Positions 36,484 through 45,141 of a stretch of 64,000 nucleotides of DNA are shown here, piece after piece. The DNA is taken from contig CAJTNL010000011.1 of NCBI GenBank assembly GCA_910577755.1, positions 1-64,000 of the forward strand. The letters are read 5' to 3'. Position 1 is the stretch's first letter. Each line of letters opens with the position of its first letter. The stretch comes from an uncultured Eubacteriales bacterium (GTDB taxonomy: Bacteria; Bacillota; Clostridia; Oscillospirales; Acutalibacteraceae). The notes under the pieces are model-generated. The model had not been told where the DNA came from. It saw nothing but the letters and a program-made list of their open reading frames with translations, and did not search any database. Made by a program: the position numbers and the translations under genes.

Positions 36484-37290
36484 CTATTCACAGCCGCAGT
36501 TTGTTCCAGTGTTTTCTCCTACTTTTGGAGGGAAGAATTCATCGGTTGGGAACTCGATTCTGCGGAATAATTCGCATGGATTATCAGAAGTTGTGACACA
36601 TTCTTTTCCTGGGATACAGAAGTCGTATGCAGGAATCAACATTTGAACGTTTCTGGTAATCTGTACAATTGTGAATAAACCAATGGTTACATATACACAT
36701 TTTGCTCTATGACCAGTTTCAAATTCACCGCCATATCGTTTGCAAATACACTCAGGAATGCGGCAGCAACTGTCACAGCAAGGGTTACAATCGCAAACGC
36801 GAGCGGCTAACGCAATTGGTTCTGCTACTTGCACAGTTGCTTTTGGTAAAACTGTCGTACAGGATTGATTATCTAAATCATCTAGATCGTAATCTGAGCT
36901 AAACATTTTTACGTTGCCTTCACTGCCGTACAAAATTACTTTTTTGTTAAAAATTGCGATGCCGTTTACAGGAATAGGTCCAGTCGCCGGAGCGCAGAAT
37001 ACATCCACGCATACATCAAAGAAAAAGGTCATGTCTACAGAATAAAATCCTTTGTTAAATGGCACCGGCTCTAAATCAATATAAACAGTAATTACTTCAA
37101 CATTTCTTAATCTTACATTTACAGCGTCTTCTATTAAACATTGTTTTTCTGTTGTAAAATACACACGTAAATCTTCTAAACAATCTTTATCACAACAGCT
37201 GTCGTATACACGCATTGCATCAATGCATACCGCTTCTTTAAAACCTTCCGGAGTTCTGCCATCATTTATACAATATTCTTGTTCTGCCAT
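36484..37290 (-). CDS. Cysteine-rich conserved protein, probable spore-layer component
   Basis: A 268-residue protein with 23 cysteines, 8 of them in a cluster (CDCNPCCDSCCRIPECICK, about residues 163-181), and a CGCE C-terminus. There is no signal peptide, and the only hydrophobic strands are short and beta-like (FYSVDMTFFFDV, YVTIGLFTIVQI). The MRVYDSCCDKDCLEDLRVYF start resembles conserved hypothetical proteins I associate with Clostridia. High Cys content, cytoplasmic topology and a single-gene unit beside spoIIR fit a cross-linked spore coat or exosporium protein, but I cannot name the family; the role is inferred. ATG 37290 has AGGAGG upstream. Confidence 0.65.
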   Translation of the reverse strand: MAEQEYCINDGRTPEGFKEAVCIDAMRVYDSCCDKDCLEDLRVYFTTEKQCLIEDAVNVRLRNVEVITVYIDLEPVPFNKGFYSVDMTFFFDVCVDVFCAPATGPIPVNGIAIFNKKVILYGSEGNVKMFSSDYDLDDLDNQSCTTVLPKATVQVAEPIALAARVCDCNPCCDSCCRIPECICKRYGGEFETGHRAKCVYVTIGLFTIVQITRNVQMLIPAYDFCIPGKECVTTSDNPCELFRRIEFPTDEFFPPKVGENTGTNCGCE

Positions 37291-37505
37291 AAAATGCTCC
37301 TCCTAAACAGATTTGATTCCTTTGTTTCTATTGTTATTCTATGGCAATATATAAAATATGTTACAGTTCTATATGAATGCTTATAAGCTGTATTGCGGAA
37401 GAGTAAAAGTATTGTAAATGTATGTTTGTTTTTTGAATAGAAATTTTTACGGTGAAACAACCTTGTTTTATTTGAGATTAAGACGAGTCGATGAAAACTG
37501 CGCCA

Positions 37506-37590
37506 ATAGAGTAATGAGTACTGAAACACAAAGGGACACCCTGTTAGGGTATGCTAAGAAGTGAGAATTTCATATAGTTGGTGAGCATGT
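37506..37590 (+). pseudogene. Serine recombinase N-terminal relic
   Basis: The plus strand reads STETQRDTLLGYAKK, a stop, then EFHIVGEH. This pattern resembles the N-terminal catalytic-domain segment of large serine recombinases (RVSTExQ...SIxxQRExLxxYAKxxGF). Only about 25 codons remain. It is too short to be sure. Confidence 0.3.
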
Positions 37591-37648
37591 AAAAATTAAA
37601 CTGTTAATTTGATACAATCGATGCAGAATATTTGACAAAGGCAGAAAC

Positions 37649-37692
37649 AAAGGCTACTAAGTACATTGAGCGTGACCAAAAGCCTTTTTTTA
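37649..37692 (+). terminator. Terminator-like stem with T-run
   Basis: AAAGGCT (37649-37655) pairs with AGCCTTT (37681-37687), with a 25-nt loop and then TTTTATT. No gene directly precedes it except the recombinase relic. Confidence 0.4.
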
Positions 37693-37823
37693 TTCGAGAG
37701 ATTTTGGAAGTAAGCATAAAAGAATTTTTGTATGTAAGTAAATCTTCTGTTTATAAATTTTAAACTGATCTAAGGTAAAATCAAGGAGTGCAGCTATGTT
37801 TTATCTTGACAAACATTATTTTT

Positions 37824-38717
37824 CTATTGGTTAAAGTGCTCCCTTAATTTTTGTAAAAACAGTTCTGCCGCAGAAGAAAAGACTTGATTTTTTTTCCAAA
37901 TAATGTTCAGACCGGAATCTAAACGCGGATTCAATGGTCTAAAGCAAAGACTGCTGTTTTCTGCGGTATTTGCAATTTTGTCAATTGTAATGGCATAGCC
38001 AATTCCAGCGTCAACCATGATGGCAGCGTTATATATAAGGTTAAAGGTGGTTATGATGTCCAATTTATGAAAATCTTTTCCAAACCACTCTGTAAATTCA
38101 TTTTCAGATTGTTCCTGTGCTATAGCCTGCCGGGAACAAATTAAGGGCACACCCAATAAATCTTCTTTTTTAATAGATTTTTTCTTTGCTAATGGACTGT
38201 CTTTCCTCATAATCACGCCCCAAGTATCCTTTGCAGGGATATTGATGTAATCATACTTAGTAATATTTGCAGGCTGAATTAAGATGCCAAAGTCTAGCAG
38301 GCCCTTGTCCAATCGTTCTGTTACATCCTCTGAGTTTCCACTGTACAGATGATACCGGATACAGGGATAGTTTTCACGCAAGTCTTTTGCAATCTGTGCA
38401 ATTAGTTTTATGGCGTCGGTTTCCCCTCCGCCAATATAAATATCTCCCCTAATGGAATTTACCATAGAATTAAATTCCGCTTCTGTTTTATCGGTCATGG
38501 AAACGATTTCCTCGGCTCTTTTTCTTAAAATCATTCCCGCTGGAGTCAAAGTCATGCTATGACTGCCGCGGACGAAAAGCTGTTGTCCCAATTCTTCTTC
38601 TAAATTGTGGATTTGTCTGGAAAGAGTAGGCTGTGTTATATGAAGGAAATTTGCAGCGTTGGTTATACTGCCTTCTCTAGCTATTGTCAGAAAATAACGA
38701 AGTACTCTTATTTCCAT
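37824..38717 (-). CDS. LysR-family transcriptional regulator
   Basis: A 297-residue regulator. The N-terminal winged HTH is typical (MEIRVLRYFLTIAREGS, AANFLHITQPTLSRQI, LEEELGQQLFVRG, then TPAG near residue 65). The effector domain (about 90-295) is of the periplasmic-binding type. ATG 38717 follows AAGGAGG at 7-nt spacing; the frame is open further upstream without an SD. It is divergent from the alpha/beta hydrolase and aldo/keto reductase genes, so it probably activates them in response to a small aromatic or carbonyl compound, by the usual LysR arrangement. Confidence 0.9.
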   Translation of the reverse strand: MEIRVLRYFLTIAREGSITNAANFLHITQPTLSRQIHNLEEELGQQLFVRGSHSMTLTPAGMILRKRAEEIVSMTDKTEAEFNSMVNSIRGDIYIGGGETDAIKLIAQIAKDLRENYPCIRYHLYSGNSEDVTERLDKGLLDFGILIQPANITKYDYINIPAKDTWGVIMRKDSPLAKKKSIKKEDLLGVPLICSRQAIAQEQSENEFTEWFGKDFHKLDIITTFNLIYNAAIMVDAGIGYAITIDKIANTAENSSLCFRPLNPRLDSGLNIIWKKNQVFSSAAELFLQKLREHFNQ

Positions 38718-39100
38718 AGAAATCCTCCTTTCTACATTATTATACAAAACTATGATATGCTTGTTAAGTATATCATGGGTTTGTATATAAGTATTTGCTC
38801 TTTGATATTTTTGACGATATAATAAAAGTAAAGAGTAGGTAGTCGAGTGAATGAAATATCAGAAGAAGCGATTTTCCGTAATCTAAAAAACACAGATTTT
38901 GATGAGACTGCAATTGAGAAGTATTTTAGGTTGCAGAGGGCAGATGAAAAGAGCAGTATCGACCTCTTCCTGTGCACAGGACATCGTAGTTAGATCAGAT
39001 TCAAGGCGGACAATATATCAGTGGACCTGTTTTGATTATCAGGTTTATGCAATAAAAAGGGCAAACATAATCAAACTGTATACTTGCAGGAGGTAAGAAA
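38718..39100. other. Divergent region between LysR gene and hydrolase gene
   Basis: Holds the divergent promoters and LysR operator expected here, which I could not delimit, plus a decayed small gene listed separately. Confidence 0.4.
38848..39063 (+). pseudogene. Decayed small helical protein gene
   Basis: From a GTG at 38848 the reading NEISEEAIFRNLKNTDFDE, then TAIEKYFRLQRADEK, is open for about 48 codons. A stop near 38993 follows, and another frame continues with YQWTCFDYQVYAIKR. This matches the layout of ~70-residue helical proteins ending in a DYxVYxIKK-type motif that I remember near regulator genes of Clostridia. Family name and function are unknown; the frameshift makes it a probable pseudogene. 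Confidence 0.35.
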
Positions 39101-40078
39101 ATGGATAATGAAAAATTAACATGGACAAACGAGTGGGATAAGACATTCCCCAAAAGCGAGAAAGTGAATCACCGCAAAGTGACATTTCATAACCGCTATG
39201 GTATCACGCTGGTGGCAGATCTTTATGAACCGAAAGAAACTTCTGGCAGGTTGGCTGCTATCGCTGTCAGCGGACCGTTTGGAGCGGTAAAAGAGCAGGC
39301 AGCGGGCCTGTATGCACAGACGATGGCGGAAAGAGGATTCTTGGCAATTGCCTTTGATCCATCTTTTACTGGTGAAAGTGGGGGACAACCACGCTATGTT
39401 GCATCCCCTGATATCAACACGGAAGATTTTCAAGCAGCAGTTGATTTCCTTTCCGTGCAGGAAAATGTGGATTCAGAAAAAATTGGAATTATTGGTATCT
39501 GCGGCTGGGGCGGTATGGCTCTCAATGCGGCAGCGATTGATACTCGAATTAAGGCAACGGTTGCTTCTACTATGTATGATATGACTCGTGTAAATGCAAA
39601 AGGATACTTTGATGCAGAGGATAGTGAGGAGGCTCGCTATGAGAAGTGTAAAGCTATGAATATCCAAAGGATTGAAGATTATAAAAATGGAACATATGCG
39701 CTTACCGGCGGCGTAGCTGACCCGATGCCGGAGGATGCACCGTTCTACTTTAAGGACTATCATAATTATTATAAGACAGACCGTGGATATCATGTACGCT
39801 CTCTGAATTCCAATGGTGGTTGGAATGTGACATCTTCTCTGTCATTCCTGAATATGCCAATCTTACAATATGCAGATGAAATTCGAAGCGCAGTCATGCT
39901 GATTCACGGTGAAAAGGCTCACTCCTGTTATTTCAGTAGAGATGCATACAAGATGCTGAAAGGTGATAATAAACAGCTGGTGATTATTCCGGAAGCAGTC
40001 CATACGGATTTGTATGACAATATGGATGTGATTCCGTTTGATAAGATGGAGAGTTTTTTTCAATCAAATTTGAAGTAA
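39101..40078 (+). CDS. Alpha/beta hydrolase, dienelactone-hydrolase-like
   Basis: A 325-residue cytosolic hydrolase (no signal peptide). The nucleophile elbow reads GICGWGG (about residues 131-137), so the nucleophile position holds Cys rather than Ser, as in dienelactone hydrolases. A catalytic His candidate is PEAVHTDLYD near 305; the acid is likely in the MLIHGEKAHSC segment near 270. The SD (AGGAGG) gives the ATG at 39101. It is followed by an aldo/keto reductase with an 81-nt gap and preceded by a divergent LysR gene, suggesting a small-molecule detoxification pair. Substrate unknown. Confidence 0.85.
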   Translation: MDNEKLTWTNEWDKTFPKSEKVNHRKVTFHNRYGITLVADLYEPKETSGRLAAIAVSGPFGAVKEQAAGLYAQTMAERGFLAIAFDPSFTGESGGQPRYVASPDINTEDFQAAVDFLSVQENVDSEKIGIIGICGWGGMALNAAAIDTRIKATVASTMYDMTRVNAKGYFDAEDSEEARYEKCKAMNIQRIEDYKNGTYALTGGVADPMPEDAPFYFKDYHNYYKTDRGYHVRSLNSNGGWNVTSSLSFLNMPILQYADEIRSAVMLIHGEKAHSCYFSRDAYKMLKGDNKQLVIIPEAVHTDLYDNMDVIPFDKMESFFQSNLK

Positions 40079-40159
40079 CGATGAGGTGCCGGTTTTAAAA
40101 TGTTAAGCGTATCAAGAAAATCAAGAATTATTCTATCAATTTAGATAAGGGGGGAGAGT

Positions 40160-40996
40160 ATGAGCGGTATTAATCTTACGATTGGAATAACCGGGAAAGC
40201 GCCTGTTGTAAGGCTAAATAGTGGGTATGATATGCCGGTTGTGGGTCTTGGAACATATAGTCTGCATAATGCTACATGTGTAGATGCAGTATGTTCTGCT
40301 ATCCAGAGTGGTTACAGAATGATTGACACGGCTTCATTTTATGGAAATGAACATGAGGTAGGCGAGGGAATCCGAAAATCAGGCGTGCCACGGACTGAAA
40401 TTTTTGTGAGTACAAAGCTATACCCGAATCAGTATGATAATGCAGCAAGGGCAATCAACGAATCTGTGGAAAAGCTGGGAATAGGCTATATTGATATGAT
40501 GCTCCTGCATCATCCCGCATCGAATGATGTTATAGCTTACAAGGCAATTGAGGAGGCGATACAGGACGGCAAGGTCCGCTCTGCCGGAATATCCTGCTAT
40601 TATATTTGCGAAACAAATGCATTTCTTCCTAAAGTGTCAATAAAGCCTTCATTAATTCAGAACGAAATTCATCCGTACTATCAGGACAGCGATGTGGTAA
40701 AGCACATACAAAGTCTTGGTGTTGTGGTGCAGAGTTGGTATCCACTTGGTGGGCGAGGTTATATAGATAGGTTGCTGAACAATGAAGTTCTTTGCAAGAT
40801 TGCTGCATCTCACAAAAAATCCCCGGCACAGGTCATTCTGCGTTGGGATTTGCAAAAAGGGGTTGCTGTAATTCCGGGTTCAAGTAATGCTGAACATATT
40901 CGGGAGAATATTTCTATTTTTGATTTTGAACTTACGGATGAGGAAATGGAGAAAATTGCTGTTTTGAATAAAAATGAAAAGCATGATTGGTATTGA
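40160..40996 (+). CDS. Aldo/keto reductase
   Basis: A 278-residue NADPH-dependent (beta/alpha)8 oxidoreductase. The tetrad is visible: Asp and Tyr in MIDTASFYGNEHEVG, Lys in VSTKLYPNQYD and His in MLLHHPA. Cofactor motif VIPGSSNAEHIREN lies near the C-terminus (about 238-251). SD AAGGGGGGAG precedes the ATG. Pairing with the upstream hydrolase and LysR regulator suggests reduction of a carbonyl compound released or sensed in this locus; the substrate is unknown. Confidence 0.92.
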   Translation: MSGINLTIGITGKAPVVRLNSGYDMPVVGLGTYSLHNATCVDAVCSAIQSGYRMIDTASFYGNEHEVGEGIRKSGVPRTEIFVSTKLYPNQYDNAARAINESVEKLGIGYIDMMLLHHPASNDVIAYKAIEEAIQDGKVRSAGISCYYICETNAFLPKVSIKPSLIQNEIHPYYQDSDVVKHIQSLGVVVQSWYPLGGRGYIDRLLNNEVLCKIAASHKKSPAQVILRWDLQKGVAVIPGSSNAEHIRENISIFDFELTDEEMEKIAVLNKNEKHDWY

Positions 40997-41175
40997 TTAT
41001 ATTGGATGCTATTAATTGAAATTAGGGATGTATATACAAATTTTTTGAGTGTAGTCTACAGCTATAAAATGCATAGAGATAGTATATCTTTGGAATTGTG
41101 GAGATTGATGATGAAAATAAGGGCATGTAAAGTATATCGGCTTGCTAACTTTATTTAGGGAAGGGGGGCGTTCAT

Positions 41176-41370
41176 ATGAAATACGAATATGTGCATATGG
41201 AGTATAAAAACACTCCTCCAGGTTCAGCTGAATTAGAAATGCATAGAGAGGTTATCAATAAACAGACTGAGGTGGGAAATAGATATATCGGTTATATTCC
41301 TGTTAAAATTGGACCGAGTGGAAAAATTCTTTCTATAGATTTGATTTTTGAAAAGAATCTATCATCTTAA
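41176..41370 (+). CDS. Small DUF4177-like protein
   Basis: A 64-residue protein starting MKYEYVHMEYK and ending SIDLIFEKNL, which resembles DUF4177 (an N-terminal YEYK strand, central helix and LIFEK end). It has a good SD (AAGGGGGGC) and a terminator right after. The role is unknown. It forms a single-gene unit between the reductase and the TetR gene. Confidence 0.65.
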   Translation: MKYEYVHMEYKNTPPGSAELEMHREVINKQTEVGNRYIGYIPVKIGPSGKILSIDLIFEKNLSS

Positions 41371-41409
41371 TTACTGATTAGCTTGCAGATATATTTGATA
41401 AGTAATGCA

Positions 41410-41449
41410 AAAGCAGATTTGACTTTTTTGTCAAATCTGCTTTATTTAA
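41410..41449. terminator. 14-bp perfect terminator hairpin
   Basis: Arms 41410-41423 and 41430-41443 pair perfectly around a T6 loop, followed by TTATTTAAT. It serves the small DUF4177-like gene and possibly the convergent TetR gene. Confidence 0.8.
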
Positions 41450-41489
41450 TATGAGTTTTAATACTTTATAAGAAGTAGAGATACTATTT

Positions 41490-42038
41490 TTAAGCAGAGT
41501 TTTTAAAAATATGCAGCAATAGTTTGTTATAGGCTGTACACAGTTCTGGATGATTGATGGTTGGTTGTGTGGTGATTTGTTTCATAATTAAATTTAAAAT
41601 ACCAGCGGAAGCAAATGTAATGGCAATAGCATACTCCTGTTTTTGCAGACCTAAAAACTGTAAACGATTGCTTAGCATACGTTCTATTGTAACAGATAAA
41701 TTTGCTGAAAAATCAGACTGTGATTTTTTGCTGTTCAAAAAAAGAAACTCTTCTTTGTGGGTTTCAAGATATTGTAATAATTTTGTAAAGGTTTGGTTCT
41801 GTAATTCCTCGAAAGGGATATGTTGTTCCTGTTTTAGAATCTTCTCGGTATGGTACAGTAATTCTCGTTCTAAATAGTCTGTCAGATCTTCAACATTGTC
41901 GTAATATAAATAAAAAGTACTGCGTGATATATCACAAGCCTCACAAAGTTTACTTACAGTGATTCTTTTTACCGACATCATTTGTGACAGTAAGAAAAAG
42001 GTTTTCTGTATTTTTAGTTTGGTGGTCTCTGGTTTCAC
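41490..42038 (-). CDS. TetR/AcrR-family regulator
   Basis: A 182-residue regulator. The N-terminal HTH is clear: SVKRITVSKLCEACDISRSTFYLYYDN (about residues 22-48), as in TetR proteins with a YLYY helix. The remainder is an all-helical ligand domain of the short, TetR_C-like kind. GTG start preceded by an AG-rich stretch. It is divergent from the M14-type deacylase 256 nt away, which makes that gene and perhaps the transport operon candidate targets. Confidence 0.85.
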   Translation of the reverse strand: MKPETTKLKIQKTFFLLSQMMSVKRITVSKLCEACDISRSTFYLYYDNVEDLTDYLERELLYHTEKILKQEQHIPFEELQNQTFTKLLQYLETHKEEFLFLNSKKSQSDFSANLSVTIERMLSNRLQFLGLQKQEYAIAITFASAGILNLIMKQITTQPTINHPELCTAYNKLLLHIFKNSA

Positions 42039-42294
42039 ATTTACACTTTCTTTCTGCAGCAGATAGGATTCAGACTGATATTCAAAGTGTATACTAAAAT
42101 TCGTTTATTATAATTCTAAATAAGAAATAATTATGTATTTACATATATCAAGTGTTAGTATTGATAAATTTTAGTCAAATACAATGTACAAAAAGGGCTA
42201 TTTTGCTTACCGCTTCCATAAAGAATCATGGTATTCTATAATATAATAGCCAATTTAATTAATTTGTATTTAGTATCAGGGAGTTGAAATCACT

Positions 42295-43251
42295 ATGAAA
42301 GACACACTATATATCGGTTCTATGGAGATTCCCAGTGGTGTCAAAATTAACGATTATTATGAAGTGCCAAAAACAGTTTACAAAATTCCGATTACTGTAC
42401 TTAATGGAAAACAAGATGGTAAAATTATTTTAATTACAAGTGGTATACATGGCGGTGAATACCCAGGGGTTCAAACCGCTATTGAGCTGGCACAAGAATT
42501 GTGTGCAGAAGAAATATACGGGGCGTTGATTATTTTGCACCCTGTGAATACAGGGGCGTTTTTCAAAAGTGTAGCTAATGTCATTCCCGAAGATGGAGAA
42601 AACTTAAACCTTGTTTTTCCGGGAACAATGAGTGGAACCATTACGCATAAAATAGCATTTTCCATTACAAAGGATTTTCATAATATTGCAGATTTTCATA
42701 TAGATTTACACGGAGGTGATGTTAATGAGTTAGTTACACCTTTTGTTTATTATCCGGGTGTTGCCGAACAGTCCGTTTCTAATATGGCACGTGAATGCGC
42801 CAGTGTTATTAATTGCAACTATATGGTGCGTTCTATAGTGACACAAGGGGCGTTTAATTCGGCTGCGGCACAAGGGATTCCTAGCTTATTAATTGAACGA
42901 GGTGGAAGCGGACTTTGGAGCAGGCAAGAGGTAGAGGTGTATAAAGAGGATGTAACCAATATCCTTAAAAAGCTGTGTGTGCTGGATGGAGAACCGGTGC
43001 TGCCAAAACAGATGCCAAAGGAAATTAGAAATGCTTTTTACATCGACTCCAAGGTAAATGGTTGTTGGTATCCGGTTGTGCAAGTGGGTCAAATTGTAAA
43101 GGAAGGGGCATATCTTGGTGAGGTTAGGGATTTTTTTGGCAAAACCTTGGTAGAATACCATGCCCCGAGGAACGTGGTAGTTCTATATATGACAGTAACC
43201 TTAGGCATTGAATCAGGTACTTCTCTAATTGCGCTTGGCATACTTGATTAA
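42295..43251 (+). CDS. M14-type succinylglutamate desuccinylase/aspartoacylase-family enzyme
   Basis: A 318-residue zinc-dependent deacylase or carboxypeptidase-like enzyme. Metal ligands are visible: HGGEYPG (about residues 52-58) and the second histidine in DFHIDLHGGD (about 140). A C-terminal beta domain (about 235-318) follows. There is no signal peptide. The family removes acyl groups from amino acids or trims small peptides. It lies upstream of the methyltransferase and ABC importer with a 185-nt gap and may process an imported ligand; this is inferred from position. Confidence 0.85.
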   Translation: MKDTLYIGSMEIPSGVKINDYYEVPKTVYKIPITVLNGKQDGKIILITSGIHGGEYPGVQTAIELAQELCAEEIYGALIILHPVNTGAFFKSVANVIPEDGENLNLVFPGTMSGTITHKIAFSITKDFHNIADFHIDLHGGDVNELVTPFVYYPGVAEQSVSNMARECASVINCNYMVRSIVTQGAFNSAAAQGIPSLLIERGGSGLWSRQEVEVYKEDVTNILKKLCVLDGEPVLPKQMPKEIRNAFYIDSKVNGCWYPVVQVGQIVKEGAYLGEVRDFFGKTLVEYHAPRNVVVLYMTVTLGIESGTSLIALGILD

Positions 43252-43307
43252 AAATTCTCATTAAAAGGTATTTGTTGTTATATTGAGAAATTTTAGTCAA
43301 TATGAAT

Positions 43308-43330
43308 AAACACTTTTCACTAAAGTGTTT
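43308..43330. repeat. Inverted repeat upstream of the transport operon
   Basis: A perfect 9-bp inverted repeat AAACACTTT / AAAGTGTTT with a 5-nt centre. It lies upstream of the methyltransferase, close to a possible promoter (TATACT at 43353-43358), and lacks a terminator tail on the plus strand, so an operator is as likely as a terminator. Confidence 0.5.
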
Positions 43331-43367
43331 ACTTGTTATCAAATTGTTATGTTATACTAAACATACT

Positions 43368-43399
43368 CTTTATGTTTTTGTACACTTTTGAACATAAAG
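43368..43399. repeat. Second inverted repeat in the leader of the transport operon
   Basis: CTTTATGTT (43368-43376) and AACATAAAG (43391-43399) are perfect 9-bp arms with a 14-nt centre, directly after the TATACT candidate -10 box and before the SD. Candidate operator for a metal- or ligand-sensing repressor. Confidence 0.45.
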
Positions 43400-43436
43400 T
43401 ATGCAACAAATCTATGTGAATTAGAGGAGAATGACA

Positions 43437-44162
43437 ATGAGTTTGTTACAGAATATTGAAGCATACTGGAGCACGCGGGCAATGGGATATTCAGCAAGAA
43501 CGAAAGATGAATTACAGGGCGATACAAAACTAGATTGGTTAGACATAATTCATAAGTATGCCCACAATACGCAGAGGTTAAGGGTTCTGGATATTGGCTG
43601 TGGGGCTGGCTTCTTTTCTATTTTACTGGCTCAGCATGGTCATGAGGTCACGGGTATTGATTATACGGAGGATATGCTTGTTTGCTCTGAAAAAAACGCA
43701 CTGGACGCAGGAGTAGATGTTACGTTTCTAAAAATGGATGCTCAAAATTTAGAGTTTGATAACAATAGCTTTGATTTGGTGGTATCACGTAATGTAACAT
43801 GGGCATTGGAACAGCCTGAACAGGCTTATCGTGAATGGCTGCGTGTACTGTGTCCGGGAGGAACCATTGTCAACTTTGATGAAAATCATTATTTGTACTT
43901 ATTTGACGAAGCGTATTCAAAAGAAAAAGAGTTGCGTGGAGAGCTGGAGTATATGAAAAATGTAAAAAATACGCATATTATGGAAAAATTAGCTTATGGT
44001 TTGCCGTTAAGTAAGGTAGTTCGTCCCACATGGGATGTACAAACCTTATTATCATTAGATGTGGGCAATGTATCGATAGATGTATTTGATAAGAAAACCG
44101 TTATAGAAGAGACCAAGGAAAAAATTTTGTACAATTCCTTTATTGTCTGTGCGAAGAAATAA
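43437..44162 (+). CDS. Class I SAM-dependent methyltransferase
   Basis: A 241-residue methyltransferase. The SAM-binding motif I is RVLDIGCGAGFFSILLA (about residues 49-65), followed by GHEVTGIDYTEDML and the FDLVVSRNVTWALEQPE motif near 115. It is UbiE-like, with no membrane segment. I chose ATG 43437 because the SD (AGAGGAG) is too close to the ATG at 43431. Only 11 nt separate it from the first permease, so it is the first gene of the importer operon. It might modify a metallophore or an imported compound; no substrate can be told from sequence. Confidence 0.85.
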   Translation: MSLLQNIEAYWSTRAMGYSARTKDELQGDTKLDWLDIIHKYAHNTQRLRVLDIGCGAGFFSILLAQHGHEVTGIDYTEDMLVCSEKNALDAGVDVTFLKMDAQNLEFDNNSFDLVVSRNVTWALEQPEQAYREWLRVLCPGGTIVNFDENHYLYLFDEAYSKEKELRGELEYMKNVKNTHIMEKLAYGLPLSKVVRPTWDVQTLLSLDVGNVSIDVFDKKTVIEETKEKILYNSFIVCAKK

Positions 44163-44173
44163 TATAGGACTTC

Positions 44174-45139
44174 ATGTATGTGAGAAGGAGACGGTGCTAT
44201 ATTGTAAAGTATGTATTAAAAAGATTGTTTATGGTAATTCCAATTTTACTTGGAATTACATTTCTATCTTTTGCGTTAATGCAAACGGCTTCAGGTGATG
44301 TGATTGATGCAATCTACGAACAGGCAGGAGGCGTCCCTTCTGAAGAAATAGTTGCAGCCAAAAGAGCCGAATTAGGTCTTGATAAACCATTTATCGTCCA
44401 ATATTTTATATGGCTAGGTGGTGTATTGACCGGTAATATGGGGAACTCCTACGTTTCCAATCGTCCTGTATTTCAGGACTTTATGTCTCACTTACCTGCA
44501 ACCGTTATTCTAACTCTCTCGTCCATATTCATAACCGTATTATTTTCGATTCCCCTTGGTATTTTATCGGCAGTTAAGCATAATAAAATTACTGACTATA
44601 TTATTCGTATTTTAACTTTTGTAGGCAACGCTATGCCGGGCTTCTTTTTATCTCTGGTGCTGCTATATCTATTTTCTGTGCAGTTGAAATGGCTGCCTGC
44701 TACAGGTAATAACGGATTTGTAAGTATTATTTTGCCTACCGTGACGTTAGCTATTGCTATGACAGCGAAATATACAAGGCAGGTACGTGCAGCTGTACTC
44801 GATGAGCTAAAAAAGGATTATGTTTTGGGGGCTCGTTCCCGTGGAGTAAAAGAACGGATAATTCTGTATTTTAGCGTGCTAAAAAGCTCGCTGCTTACAA
44901 TCGTAACTTTGTTGGGTTTATCCATAGGATCCTTATTAGGAGGTACTGCTATTATTGAATCTATTTTTATGTGGCCGGGTGTAGGTAAACTGGCGGTAGA
45001 TGCTATCACAATGCGGGATTATCCTGTTATACAAATGTATGTTATCTGGATGGCAGTCATTTTTGTAGTGATTAACCTGCTTACAGATATAATTTATTAT
45101 TATCTGGATCCGCGTATCCGTTTGCAAAAGGAGAGGTGA
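44174..45139 (+). CDS. ABC importer permease 1 (DppB/NikB-type)
   Basis: About 311-321 residues with six transmembrane segments and the permease motif (TRQVRAAVLDELKKDYVLGARSRG, about 200-223). It belongs to the nickel/dipeptide family. The start is unclear. ATG 44174 is in frame but has a poor SD, whereas AAGGAGA (44185-44191) is ideally spaced from an in-frame ATT at 44201, which would give a family-like start (I/M)VKYVLKRLFMVIPILLG. The annotated span is the ATG version. The next gene starts two nucleotides after this stop. The operon encodes a full importer of one substrate. Confidence 0.9.
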   Translation: MYVRRRRCYIVKYVLKRLFMVIPILLGITFLSFALMQTASGDVIDAIYEQAGGVPSEEIVAAKRAELGLDKPFIVQYFIWLGGVLTGNMGNSYVSNRPVFQDFMSHLPATVILTLSSIFITVLFSIPLGILSAVKHNKITDYIIRILTFVGNAMPGFFLSLVLLYLFSVQLKWLPATGNNGFVSIILPTVTLAIAMTAKYTRQVRAAVLDELKKDYVLGARSRGVKERIILYFSVLKSSLLTIVTLLGLSIGSLLGGTAIIESIFMWPGVGKLAVDAITMRDYPVIQMYVIWMAVIFVVINLLTDIIYYYLDPRIRLQKER

Positions 45140-45141
45140 TC

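Larger units (their letters stand above)
37291..37823. other. Gene-poor region with recombinase relic
   Basis: Upstream region of the Cys-rich gene followed by a short recombinase-like relic and a terminator-like stem, both listed separately. No intact gene is seen. Confidence 0.4.
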
